This document shows positions 1 through 10,400 of a DNA stretch of 64,000 bases, piece after piece. The position numbers and the translations under genes were made by a program. The DNA comes from Ailurus styani (lineage: Eukaryota > Chordata > Mammalia > Carnivora > Ailuridae). The notes under the pieces were generated by a model. The model was not told the DNA's origin, searched no databases, and was given only the letters and a program-made list of their open reading frames with translations. The DNA lies in contig LNAC01000039.1 of the NCBI GenBank assembly GCA_002007465.1, positions 3,123,159 to 3,187,158 on the forward strand, written 5' to 3'. Within the stretch, counting starts at the first letter, position 1; every line of letters begins with the position of its first letter.

Positions 1-238
1 GTGGGGAGGGAGGGAAAAATGAAACAAGATGGGACGGGGAGGGAGACAACTATAAGAGACTCTTAATCTCAGGAAACAAACTGAGGGCTGCTGGGGGTGG
101 GTGGAAGGGATGGGGTGGCTGGGTGATGGACATTGGAGAGGGTATATGCTATGGTGAGTGCTGTGAATTGTGTAAGATTGATGATTCGCAGACTTGTACT
201 CCTGAAACAAATAATACATTATGTATTAATAAAAGAAA
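1..238 (+). mobile_element. L1 3' end (carnivore type), truncated by the window edge
   Basis: Typical terminal sequence: 'ataagagactcttaatctcaggaaacaaactgaggg', then a G-rich segment, 'ctgggtgatggacattggagaggg' and an AATAAT-type tail. The same unit occurs at 45972 and 54757, and inverted at 26703. Confidence 0.85.
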
Positions 239-878
239 AAAGAGTAATGGAGTAAGGGAGAGTAAACTATAATATAAGACTGTTTTCAGAGGCAGTAGAT
301 TCCCCTAACATAACACCAGCTTTCCAGGCATCCTGTGACAGCCTAGTCCACTCCACACCGGTTAGGGCCCCTTGTGTATTTTTCCAGAATGTCCTGTGTT
401 TTAGTCCAAGCCAGTGTATTTAACACCTTTTATGTGTCTGCTCTCTCTGTAGACCCCTTGAGAAAGGGATCATGTCATTAATCTTTGATACATAGTGGGT
501 AATGAGTATGTGCTGAAGGGGGTGATGATTGATGGATGGACAGAGAGACCCCTAGAGTCCATGGTCCTTCTCATGGTTTTATTCTTATCTCCTGGGCCAA
601 AATGTAAACACCTTGTAATAAAAGATGCCTTCCTTGTATTTTTGGTTTTGGTTTGGTGGAGAGTCCCATACTCACAAAAGGCTAAAGGAAATTAAGGGCT
701 ATGTTTAGACCTGGTCAGAAGGGCTTCAGAACCTCTGGGATATGGCTTCACTCCCTCCCCAAGACAACTGCTATAAACTCATCCTTGAACTTGTCTCTGT
801 TAAAAAAGTATTTCTGAGATAGGTGACATTTGCCCCTTACCAATTATTTCCCATCCTGGACTCACAGGAAAAATCTTT

Positions 879-975
879 GAAAGTTAAGGTCGAATCATTT
901 ACCGATGATTAGAGCCCACAGAGGTCGTCTTTTGCCCAAGGTTACACAGCTAGTCAGACAGAGCCTGAACCCCCC
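879..975 (-). mobile_element. MIR fragment, inverted
   Basis: '…tttgcccaaggttacacagctagtcagacagagcctgaaccc' is the inverted MIR core. It lies upstream of NR2E1. Confidence 0.65.
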
Positions 976-1331
976 CCCCACCACCTCCTGGCTTCCAGTG
1001 GTTTGCCTTATTGTGCCTCTGGGAGCTTCTTGGGAATTCTGCAGGAGACTTTCCTCTATTTACTCACCCAACATTTATGCAGCTATGATTCAGCTATGCA
1101 GCGTGCTGATAGGAAGACGGAAAGTAACAGTCTCTATCTTTCAGAGGCTTTCTTCTCTGAGCTGCACCCACTGAGAGTCCCAAGTTTCTACGCCTTGGAT
1201 CCCAGGTCTCTGTGGCCGGCAGCAGCTTCGGCTCTAGGCTCCTCCTGGACCTGGTGGGCGGCAGTGCCCCAGCCCCTCCCGCCAACCCTGGATCTTGTGG
1301 CTGCCGTTTCCACCGAACCAATCATGCCAGA

Positions 1332-1390
1332 AAGTCATCATGATGATTTCAGAATTGCATTGTGATTTATGCAAAGCGCGCGGATAATTA
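1332..1390 (+). promoter_or_regulatory. Candidate upstream enhancer: AAGTCA, SOX, octamer-like and TAATTA sites
   Basis: Within 59 bases there are AAGTCA (1332-1337, the TLX half-site), CATTGTG (1358-1364, SOX type), ATGCAAA (1369-1375, POU octamer minus one base) and TAATTA (1385-1390, homeodomain). The stretch lies about 3 kb upstream of the start. NR2E1 is a reported SOX2 target in neural stem cells. The grouping is seen directly; function is inferred. Confidence 0.4.
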
Positions 1391-1485
1391 CAGCCGGGCG
1401 CTCAGAACACAGGACGAACATGCTGCGGGTGTGTGCGCGCGTGTTGTGCCTTTTGCCAGGGCTGGGTGGTGCGGTGGTGGGGATG

Positions 1486-1497
1486 GTGTGTGTGTGC

Positions 1498-1528
<31 letters not shown>

Positions 1529-1545
1529 CGCGCGCCCGGGCGCGC
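1486..1545. repeat. (TG)n tract ending in a 16-bp GC palindrome
   Basis: An interrupted (TG)n run is followed by GCGCGCCCGGGCGCGC at 1530-1545, a perfect inverted repeat. It lies about 2.9 kb upstream of the NR2E1 start. Confidence 0.95.
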
Positions 1546-3614
1546 TTCTATTCAGCGGCCTTCTGGATGGATACCCTGCTTCATTAGGAAAAAGGAGGCG
1601 GCATTCCCATCTTGATTTTGAGACAATTTGGTGAGCTTCAGGAGTATTTTCCACAAGTTCTGATGCCTACAAATGAGCCAGCAGGGCGAAAATGTCGGGG
1701 AATAGGGGAAGAGGCAGTTTGGACCCCTCCAAAGCCATAATCGTCTCACTTCCAAGCCCTCCCACCCCCACCCCCCAAAAGCGACTTCTAAGTCTCCTTT
1801 TGCCGCAGACTCCTAAACTTTCCCTCTGGGGACAGGCCTAGGTCTAGCCTTTGACACTGGCTTTCATTTTTGTCCGAGAAACATCACTGTACTTGGATCT
1901 TGTTCTTTGTTCTTAACCAAGCGCTCCGTTCCGCGTCCACGTGATGGTGATGGTGGTGGTGGTGGCGGTGACCGCGGCGGCGGGGCAGGTGGGTTTCTGG
2001 CGGGAGCCCGAACCCCAGGCTCCAAAAGGGAGCCTGGCACAATAACTGCTTCTCAAGTGACGCCCCGGAAATCAGTTCCGGTTCTGGGCGCGGAGTTCAA
2101 GTTTGTACTCTTTCGCGTGCGCGCCCAATACACTACCCATCTTAGCTGTCAAAATTTTTGATTTCTTGTCCTGTCTCCTAAAAAAAATACCCTCAGATTT
2201 ATGCTTTTGTCCCACAATTCCCCAGTCTCGTCCCGATACAAAAAAAACCGAGGAGGGCTAACTTGGGAAATAGTCGACCCCTTTTCCTGCTTTTTCCGGA
2301 TGTCCCTACGACCCCGGCGAGGACGCGGGACTCTCAAACGTGCGGTGCGCGCAGGCCAAGGCTCCAGGCCCCGCGGAGGCTGCGGCGGAAAGTTGCAGTC
2401 ACGTGCGGAGGCCGCCTACCGGAGCGCACAGCCTGCACCCGGGAGACGCCGGGCGGAGGAGCTGCTGCGCCCTCCGAGGGCTCGGGGGACGCAGGCACTC
2501 GCTTCGCCCACACGAACTCTGAACGAAAGCCCGGGTTGACCCTGAGTCTGGAAAAAGTGGGGCTGGGGAGGGCGGGTAGAACTGGAGTGCGGGTCTCAGT
2601 TCTCCTCCCCGTCCCTCCACCCCTCCCACCCCCCCGCCAAATGCGCTGCGGAGGGCAGGAGAGCAGGAGGTGTGACCTCTGACCTCTAGCCGGCCCACGC
2701 CCGGAGGACAGGCTGGCAAGCTCTTGTTCGACAAGTTCAAGCTGCTGGGAGAGCTTAAATAAGATTTAATCTCTTAGAGATCGGGGATCACCGCTCCCTC
2801 GGCGTGCGCTCTCCCACCGCGGCGCAGGGACCCGGGCGCGAGACAGCAGAGGAATCAAGGGAAGGCTGGCGGGAGGGGTGGGGGCCTAAGGCAGAGGAAG
2901 CTCTGCAGATTCCCGGACGCTTTCTGGAGAGGGGGAGCCAGCGAAGCCTTCTGGGGATGAGCTGCAGAAGGGAAAGTTCTGCCTTCCAGTAGCTCGAGGG
3001 CAGATAATGGAGGCGACCGGAGCTTCGCTCTGCTCTAGATGGGTTTTGTTTTGGGGAGCGGGCGGCCCCCTCCCCGCAGCTGATGCCCAAGCGGGCTCCA
3101 GGAAGGCCGCGGGAACGCGGAGCCTCCAGCAGACCCCATCCCAGGCCCCAAGTCCGCACCCAGCGTCCTCAGCTACAACTTTCCGTAGATAGTTGCAAAA
3201 TGAATAATTACTCACCTCGGACCAGATCCAAGTTTTACCCAACAGAAGGGGCACGGGACCAAGAATGAACCAACTCACATGGCCATATCCGGTGCGCACA
3301 ATCACACACAAACTCACAGCCACCCAGTTTCTTCCACGAATCTGTCTGGCGCTCTGGAGAAAAGGGGGAAAGCGTTTTTAGAATGCTCCATCTCCCCTCC
3401 CCTTCCCCCTTGCCATGAAATATAATAATTCATTTTTATTACAAGAGCAGCACCGTCCTCACCATCACGCACGCACAGAGCCACACTCCCATATTCACAC
3501 TCTAACTCGTCAGCTCCGACAGCGCCTGCATTTTCTTTGGGAGCCGCTTGGAGGTTCATTAATATCATTAGCATTTAACCCCCTCCCTCTTCCCATCCCC
3601 TCCCCGCACATGGC

Positions 3615-3622
3615 TGACGTCA
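3615..3622. promoter_or_regulatory. Consensus palindromic CRE (TGACGTCA)
   Basis: A perfect CREB/ATF site lies about 800 bases upstream of the NR2E1 start codon, between two GC-rich blocks. Its position close to the probable promoter makes function plausible, but this is only a motif match. Confidence 0.45.
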
Positions 3623-3959
3623 GACCCCGCCAGGAGTTGGGGGAAAAGCTAAGTGGGCCAGGGACGCCCTATTCCCCTCCCCGCGGCTGCCTGTCAGAGC
3701 GCTTCTGGAGATATTACAGGGGACCCAGCCCGCAGCGACAAGCACAAAGTCACGGGGTAATGAACTTCGGGGACCCTTTGCCGCTCTGTGCGCGGCTCTC
3801 CCCGGAAACCGGGACCTGGCCGCCTGTTCCCTCGGAAGACTTCCCAGCAATCTAGTTTCCCACTCCGCTCTCGGGTTTGGGCAGCGCGGAGCCCATCTGC
3901 CTGAGACCGCGGTTGTGTTTTCCTTCTTTCCTTAAAAGAGCAGCGCTCTGTAGAGATCT

Positions 3960-4424
3960 GGCCACACTCCGCATGCCTAATGTAGAAGGAGAGATTGAAG
4001 ACTAAGAGACAGGAATGGGGCAAGAGAGGGATTTTGTCCTTTTTGCTCCGTAGGAAGACCATTTGCGTGTCTCCAGCTCTGTCCTTCACTATTCCTCTCT
4101 TGCTGTCCTCCTCCCATCTTCCTCGATCTGCCTGTCCGTCTCTCCGTTTGTCTGTCCATGCGTGTGTCCGTACCAAGCAACATTCCCAGCAGCTGCTGTT
4201 TTGCAAGAGCCGGGAAGAAACTTGAGGATGCTTAAATTCCCACCGTGGAGCGAATTCTGACCGCCGGGAGAGCAGTGCAGCGCGCAACCGACACCCACCT
4301 GTCCGGCCCGGGAGCCTGCAGGCTGGAGGGCGGCTGGAGAGCGGCGGCGCCCGGCGGCGAGGCGGGCGCTGCCGGCCGGGACTCGGGCAGCGCCCACCCA
4401 CCGCTCCGCCCCGGGACAGCCAGC
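3960..4424 (+). other. NR2E1: Probable NR2E1 5'UTR (start not determinable)
   Basis: The sequence directly upstream of the start codon is GC-rich from about 4245. I cannot fix the transcription start; the left limit is a guess based on the few hundred bases of leader expected for this gene. A TTAAAAG at about 3932 is the only weak TATA-like site. A short upstream ORF lies at 4228-4260. Confidence 0.4.
4228..4260 (+). other. Upstream mini-ORF in the NR2E1 leader (10 codons)
   Basis: ATG at 4228 opens a ten-codon frame (MLKFPPWSEF) that ends at TGA 4258-4260. This is 164 bases before the NR2E1 start and in another frame. It acts only if the leader includes it. The G at -3 is a moderate initiation context. 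Confidence 0.4.
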
Positions 4425-4449
4425 ATGAGCAAGCCGGCCGGATCAACAA
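4425..4449 (+). CDS. NR2E1: NR2E1 coding exon 1 (residues 1-8 plus one base)
   Basis: The exon encodes MSKPAGST and ends on the first base of the Ser9 codon, before donor gtgggt at 4450. Joining to the GC that opens exon 2 gives AGC (Ser), then CGT (Arg10). A second GT five bases further on would break the frame. The upstream part of the exon is 5'UTR. The A at -3 is a favourable initiation context. Confidence 0.95.
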
Positions 4450-7400
4450 GTGGGTACCTTTGGGGCCGCCGCGGGGCTCAGGAGCGCAGCCTGGGGTGGG
4501 CGGGAGGGGAGGCCGGGGCGGTCCTGCCCCGAGCGCTGCAGCTCTGAGCCCGGGAAAGGGACTTCGGCGGCTTGTGCGCTTTGGCCCAGTTCCTTGTAGA
4601 CCGTGAGTCGGGATGTTTTGTGGTGAGGGAAGAAGAATTTCGTTACCTCGGGATTGCTTGATTCCCCCTGACACCCCCGCCCCCGCCCTGGTCTGGTGGG
4701 AAGGTTGAGACCCATGCAGCCCACCAGCCCCGCGAGTTGTCTCCGCTTGGCCGCCAGGTGCGGGGAGATGGGGGGCGACGGGGGCGGGAACTAGGCCGCA
4801 GCTCCAGGCGGCAGCACAATAACACGCTCGCTCAAAACTCCGAGCTCCAGCGCGCAAAAGCAACTCTGCGCAAAGCGGATTTGAATGGAATGCTTTGCAC
4901 CCCGTTTCTAGCTATTTCAAATAATCCTGCAAACTGGGAAGCAGAAACAATTTAAAAGTCACATTTTCCTTAATCCTAAATCCGCGTAGGTCATAACTGG
5001 GGAATTTAAAGTATGGCGAACAGCTCTAGCAAAGAGGGGACCAAATCCTTAATCCCAAGGATTTTTCGAGCGGGAGCTCGGCGGAGGCAGGAGTGTGCGG
5101 CCTGTTCCCTTCGCGCGCTTCTCTCCTTCCTCAAACTTGCCTAGCTGGCGGCTCCCCCTGAGGATGCCGAGCCGCGGCCGATCTCTAACTGCCCCTGGAC
5201 GCGGCAGTGCGGGGCTGAGTGTGGGCGCGAGGGCACCTGCCCGCCCAGTGCCTGCGAACCCGAGCACGCGGAGGCCGGAGCCGGCGTTGGGCGGACGTTG
5301 CCGCAAGGCTCGGATCTCCCGGGGGCATTTCAGTTCCCGCCTTCCGGTGGCCCGGGGCTGCCCTTTCCGGGGCCCCAGGCCGGGGGTGGCCCCTGACGCT
5401 ATCCCCACGTCCCGGGGTTCTCTGACCGCCCTTGTTGCCCTCGCCCAGAGCATTTTGGGCGTTCCGTGCTTTCCTCGAACACCCCTCCCCTCCCTCGCCC
5501 TCACTGTCCTGAGTCTTTGAAAAGTTGGGAGAATCCAAGATACTTCTGAGGACTGAGGCTGAAGTCCCACTTAAGTGGGAAGCAATCCACTTTAAGCATT
5601 TGCTCTGGTTTGGGTGTTAGCATTTTTAAAATTCAAGGAAAGGGAACGTGAACCAAAGAGAGAAAAGGAGAAATGTTAAAACCAGACAAGAGAGAAGGAA
5701 ACTTTGCGGCCGCCCAAATCGGAGCCGACCCTTGAGGAGGCCTGGCGTTCCAGTGAGCCTCGGGCCTGCGCCGGCCCCTGCTACTCTAGTCTCTGGAAAG
5801 CTAGGGGGGCTCGCTTTCTGTGGCCCAGGGTCTGGCGCGTGACGGCCTTCCCAGGAGGTGCAGAAGGAAACCTTCCCTGCTGCGTTCCCAGCCCCTGTTG
5901 CGAAAACCAGAGCCCGCGGCCTTCGGCAAGGCCTCCTCGCTACCTCGCCCTGGGACGGGCCTTCGCCTCCTTCCCTAGAAGCGAGGAGCCGCGGGCTCGT
6001 CTGCCGACTTGGGGCGAGGAGTCGCGGGGGTTGGCGTGTGTTGAGGGAGCTTGGAAAGAACGGGGCCTCGGAATAGAGGGAAGGGACCTGCGCGAAGCTC
6101 GGTTCCCTGGGGGCCGCACCCGCGTGCGGGGGACTGGGACTCTGGCGAACCGCCCGCGCTCAGGGGGCAAAGAAAAGGCCGAGTAACATGCTGGGGAAAC
6201 TGGGGAGCTCTCCAACTCCCCAAGAGCCCGAGTTCGGCCTCGGAAGCCTGAGAGCCGCCGCAGGTTTCGGCCGCCGCCGTGGAAGTTCCTCAGGCCCGCA
6301 GGAAGGCTGCCCCCGCCCGCGGCGCCGCCGCCGCATCCCGGCCTTCTCCAGACAGGCGGCGGCAGCCGGGCCCGCAAACGGCGGCCCTCGGGCCCCGGGC
6401 GGCCAGGAGGTCGGCGCGCAGCGGGCGAGGTCAGGACGGAGCCGGGCCGCGAGCTCCGCAGCCCCCGCCTCGCTGGGTTTCGCACAGCTGGAGGGCAGAG
6501 CGATGTCACCCGGGAGCCCCGCCTGGGTGGTAACCAGACCCCGGCCAGTCACCCCTGCAGCCCAGACTAACTTCTTTCAACAGCCTCTGATGGTAATTAC
6601 AGTAATCGAAGCTGCCATATATCTTTAGGCAATTATGACACACAAAAAGCCCCGAGGGGACCCCCTGGCGAGGGAAGTTAAGAACGGTTTTCCAGCCTCA
6701 GGAAACTCCCGCCTGCCTCCCGTCGGAGCTCGCTCGGTTTGCTAAATGAGAGGAGCTTTGCAACGGGGTCAACCAGCTTGTCTCGTGACCCCAAGTCACC
6801 TTAACGTGGCTGGGTGGCGGAGTCTGAGGCGCAGACCCGCTCTGCCCCGGAATTTTCGCGTCTCTCCCTCCCGGGCGCCGCCCCGGGCCGCTCGGCCTGC
6901 CTCTAATCTGCCCCGGGAGCCGAGGCCCGGAGGTCTGCGCTGAGCCAGGATCCACCCGCAGCGGTGGCGGCCCCGCGGGGCGACTGTCGAGGAGCCCCGA
7001 CGCCCGCCCCCGGCTGGAGAGGGCTCGCCCGCCCGCACCGGTGCTCCCTGCGCCCGTGGGGTTCTCCAGCGATGTGGTGTGTCCCCGTCCTCCCGTGTGG
7101 ATGGGAAGCGGGGCTGGGGGGAGGAGGGGGAGAAACACCACCACTGCAGCTTCTACGCGCTCATCTTGGCATCATGAAAAGTGCCACCGGGAAGAGGACA
7201 GCTGGGGCGACAGGATTGCTGAATCCCAAACATGGACCCCCCAGCTCAGCCAGAGGGCGCGTGTCCTGCTGGGAAGGATGGTTGCAAAATAAGGGAAGCA
7301 AGTTTACTGTTTCCAGCGTGAGTGCGATGCCGCAGAGCTCGCGTCGCCGGCTGCTGGGCGCCTGTGAGTTCCCACGGGCGCAGTGACAGGCCCAAGGGGG

Positions 7401-10400
7401 TGAGGGACAAGCGCCGCTGTGGCTTCGCCTGGCTCTCTCCAGCCGCTTCCTCCCCCCCACCCCCCCACCACGCACAACCTCTCCTCCCACCCTACGGGAA
7501 AGGGGGCGCCGAGGCGGTGGTCGCCGCGCCGCGCGCCTCCCCCACCGGCCTTTGTCGCCGTCTGAATTCCCATGCTACTCTTTTTGACGGGTCACTGGTG
7601 GCTCTATAGGCAGGTGCTATGGCGGGGTTGTAATTACCCCGGCCGAGCTTGGTCGTTATCGAACCCCCACCCCCACCCTGGCCGCTGGGCTCTCCATGCC
7701 CCCCTCCTTCCCGGCCCGCAGCAGCTCCTCCAAGGCTTTGCTCGGGGATCCGCGCCCGCCAGGACGCCTCGGAATCCACGAGTAGGTTTCCACTTCTGAG
7801 ACCTCGGGGGTCCTGCCCGCGTGGCGCCCTCGACTCCTCTCTCACCCTGGCCCGGCGCTCTGACTCGCCAGCCTGCACCCCACCCTGAGAGCGTTCCCCA
7901 ACCTGAGTGCCCCGGACAGCAACCGACCAGTTTCACCTAGGCGGAGGCCTCTCGGGCCCAGACTGGAGGCCTTGGGTGGAGTCGAGACGGGAAAATTGAA
8001 TGTAAATAAGTTAATTATCACTACCATCATTACTATTATCAAAGTGTTGACACTTGAGTACTTTGTTTGCAAGTGGAACGACTTCTAAGTCTCTTTGAAT
8101 GGCTTCAGGCAGGTTGGACTCTTGAACCTTAGAGAAAAGGAGCTCCCTCCCTCCCTCCTGAATTTTGGAATCCCACCTCTCCCTAACGTTCCTCCACGGT
8201 CCGTCCGCAGTCGCTCCAGGCTTGAGGGGACTCCAAGAAAAGTTCTCTTAAGCCAGGCGACCGTCGAGGCCAATAGGGCTGGAGGGCAGGCTACAGAAAC
8301 CAGCTAGGTCCTGTAAAATATCAGCCTTCCACAGCGGAGGAAAGGGAGGCAGGAAGGGACCTGCCCGGGATCCCGTGTGAGGAGGTCGGTCCCGGAGCAA
8401 GAACTCGGGGAGCGGAGGAAGAAGGGGGCGGCTGTCCCGGGCTAACCTGCGCAGGAACCGCGCACGCGCCGCTCTCTCGTTTGCCCAGCCCGGTGCTAGT
8501 TACTTTGGGGGGAAAATGTTTTTTTCCTAAAAGAAATAATTTCTCAAAAGCGATCCACTAGGCATTTTTTAAAATAGGTAAAGCGAAAGTTGGGCAATTA
8601 CCACTACCCTTATTATCATTAATAATCCTAGTATTAGCATTACAATAATAATCCTAATAATAACAACCGCCCGGCAGCTCAGAGAAAACTCGATTGCCTT
8701 CCAGCTGCCATCCCCGGTTCCAGCCGTGTTTGTTTTTCTTCTTTCCCCTTTTACATTTCAAGTTTGTCTCCTCGCGCGCTAACAACTTTCTCTGTTAAAT
8801 GCGAGAGCGGGGGAGGGAGGCGGCCAAACTTTCCGCGGAGCAGAAAGGCAGCGGCGGGCCGTGCTGCCGCCCGGGCCTGCTGTAATCTTTTATTCCGAAA
8901 TGGGTCTCGGCGATTAGAAGAGACCCAAATACATGTAGCGGTGCATGAATAATTGCTCATTGTAGGAAACTGACACTTGCTCAAGGAAAAAAAGTTTGGC
9001 TATAAAATCACTTCATTATTTGCTTTTACTGCAGCTTCGGTGCTAATCCCTTCAGAGGTCAGATTGCTTAGCATCTCTCTCTCCTGCTCCCCTTGCCTCC
9101 CTCTTCTCCGCCCTTCCCTCCCTCTTGTCCTTTCCCCCCTTCCCTGTCTTTCCTGTGATTTCAGGCCGTATTTTAGATATCCCCTGTAAAGTGTGTGGCG
9201 ACCGAAGCTCGGGGAAACACTACGGGGTCTACGCTTGCGACGGCTGCTCGGGGTTTTTCAAACGGAGTATCCGAAGGAATAGGACGTATGTCTGCAAATC
9301 TGGAAACCAGGTACCTCGGCCAGGGCTGCCCTGCCCGGCTCCCCTCGGCTGCCTCCCCCTCCTTTGTTTGTGCCAAGGCCTCCTCCGAGTTTCCAAGCTG
9401 CTGAGGAGACCGAGACCTGACCTCTCCCTTCCTCTCCCCTCCTTCCCGCCTCAGCTCTCAGAGGCCCTTTCGCGTGGGAAAGGCGGGAAGAGGTAAGGGC
9501 AGATACAAGAGTTTGCACGGGGAAATCTGAAATCCCGACTCCTCCCTGCACATGCACACCCACCAAGCTTTTTGTAACCCTCTCACACACTTTGACACTG
9601 CCTATGGCCCACACCCGGTGGCTTTAAAGCTAGCCCAGGGAACCTAAGGAACATTGGAATCTAAACCACACGTTGCAAGCTGGAGAAAAGGCTGTGTTAT
9701 GTTGCCTGCACTCTACCCCCGCCCCCCCCTCCGCCTCCAGCAGCAGCCCAAGCTCAATGCCCCGACCACTGCCTGCCCTGGCAGAAATAAAAGGCACAAG
9801 GCATCCCAGGCAAGGTGGCCACCTGAGATGAGTGTGGCCATCTAGAACTCAGAACTTGCTGCATGAAGGGCTTTGTCCTTTCAACTTCGGAGAAGCAGGA
9901 CTGCTCTGGAAGTGAGCTGGGGGGCTTCAGGACCCATGAGACTTTAGCTAGGCCTTGTCAGGAAAGGGCAGAGTGTGCAAGAAGAGAAGGCTCTCAAGGA
10001 AGGGGTAACTGGGATCCTCTCCAAGGCCCCATATCTTCTCCTTCGCTGCTTAGAAGATGGGCCTTGTTGATTGTGCTTTGGTATGGAGCTGGCAGAACTG
10101 TCTCAAAAAGACAAAGGAGTTAGAGCATGGGCTGAGAGTGAGCTAAAGCTTCCAGAGAGAACAAGTAGGACCCCCACACACACACACACACTCAGTGAGT
10201 TTCAAGCTCAGTAATAGGCCCATTTTAGGGAGATCAGCCTTTTGGTCCCACACTGCCTTCTCCTCAGCCAGGCACAGAGACCCTCAGCACAGAGCCAACA
10301 CCTTGACTCCCAAGAAGACCCTGTAGAGTGTATTGGTCAGAAGTCATCCTTTGGTAACCAAAATGGTAAAACATCTTCACTAATTAATATTTATGATATA

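Larger units (their letters stand above)
1900..7950. promoter_or_regulatory. CpG-rich promoter domain around NR2E1 exon 1
   Basis: The sequence is strongly GC- and CpG-rich in blocks at about 1900-3150, 3600-3900, 4240-4560, 5050-5500, 5700-6550 and 6820-7900, with small AT-rich islands between. Long open frames on both strands here are a by-product of GC content. Broad CpG domains are usual at Polycomb-regulated developmental genes. The outer limits are judged by eye. Confidence 0.75.
4450..9164 (+). other. NR2E1: NR2E1 intron 1
   Basis: This 4.7 kb intron is CpG-rich up to about 7950 and more AT-rich after it. It has no recognisable interspersed repeat. Just before exon 2, at 8880-9060, is an AT-rich stretch (ATGAATAATTGCTCATTG near 8943) and then a long CT-rich tract that forms the acceptor region. 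I see no other coding sequence. Confidence 0.9.

Noticed and set aside
4236..4424. In-frame N-terminal extension of NR2E1 from a GTG at 4245
   Set aside because: The frame is open from 4236, but it has no ATG before 4425 and a TAA at 4233. GTG starts are not expected here, and the known protein starts MSKPAG.
3694..4863. 389-codon open frame on the minus strand across NR2E1 exon 1
   Set aside because: It lies in CpG-rich DNA where stop codons are rare. The translation is low-complexity Arg/Pro/Gly/Ser sequence without any domain, and its frame runs through sequence better explained as promoter and leader.
5940..6628. Several 130-190-codon open frames on both strands in intron 1
   Set aside because: GC-rich overlap frames on opposite strands, rich in Arg, Ala, Pro and Gly, with no splice context or domain signature.
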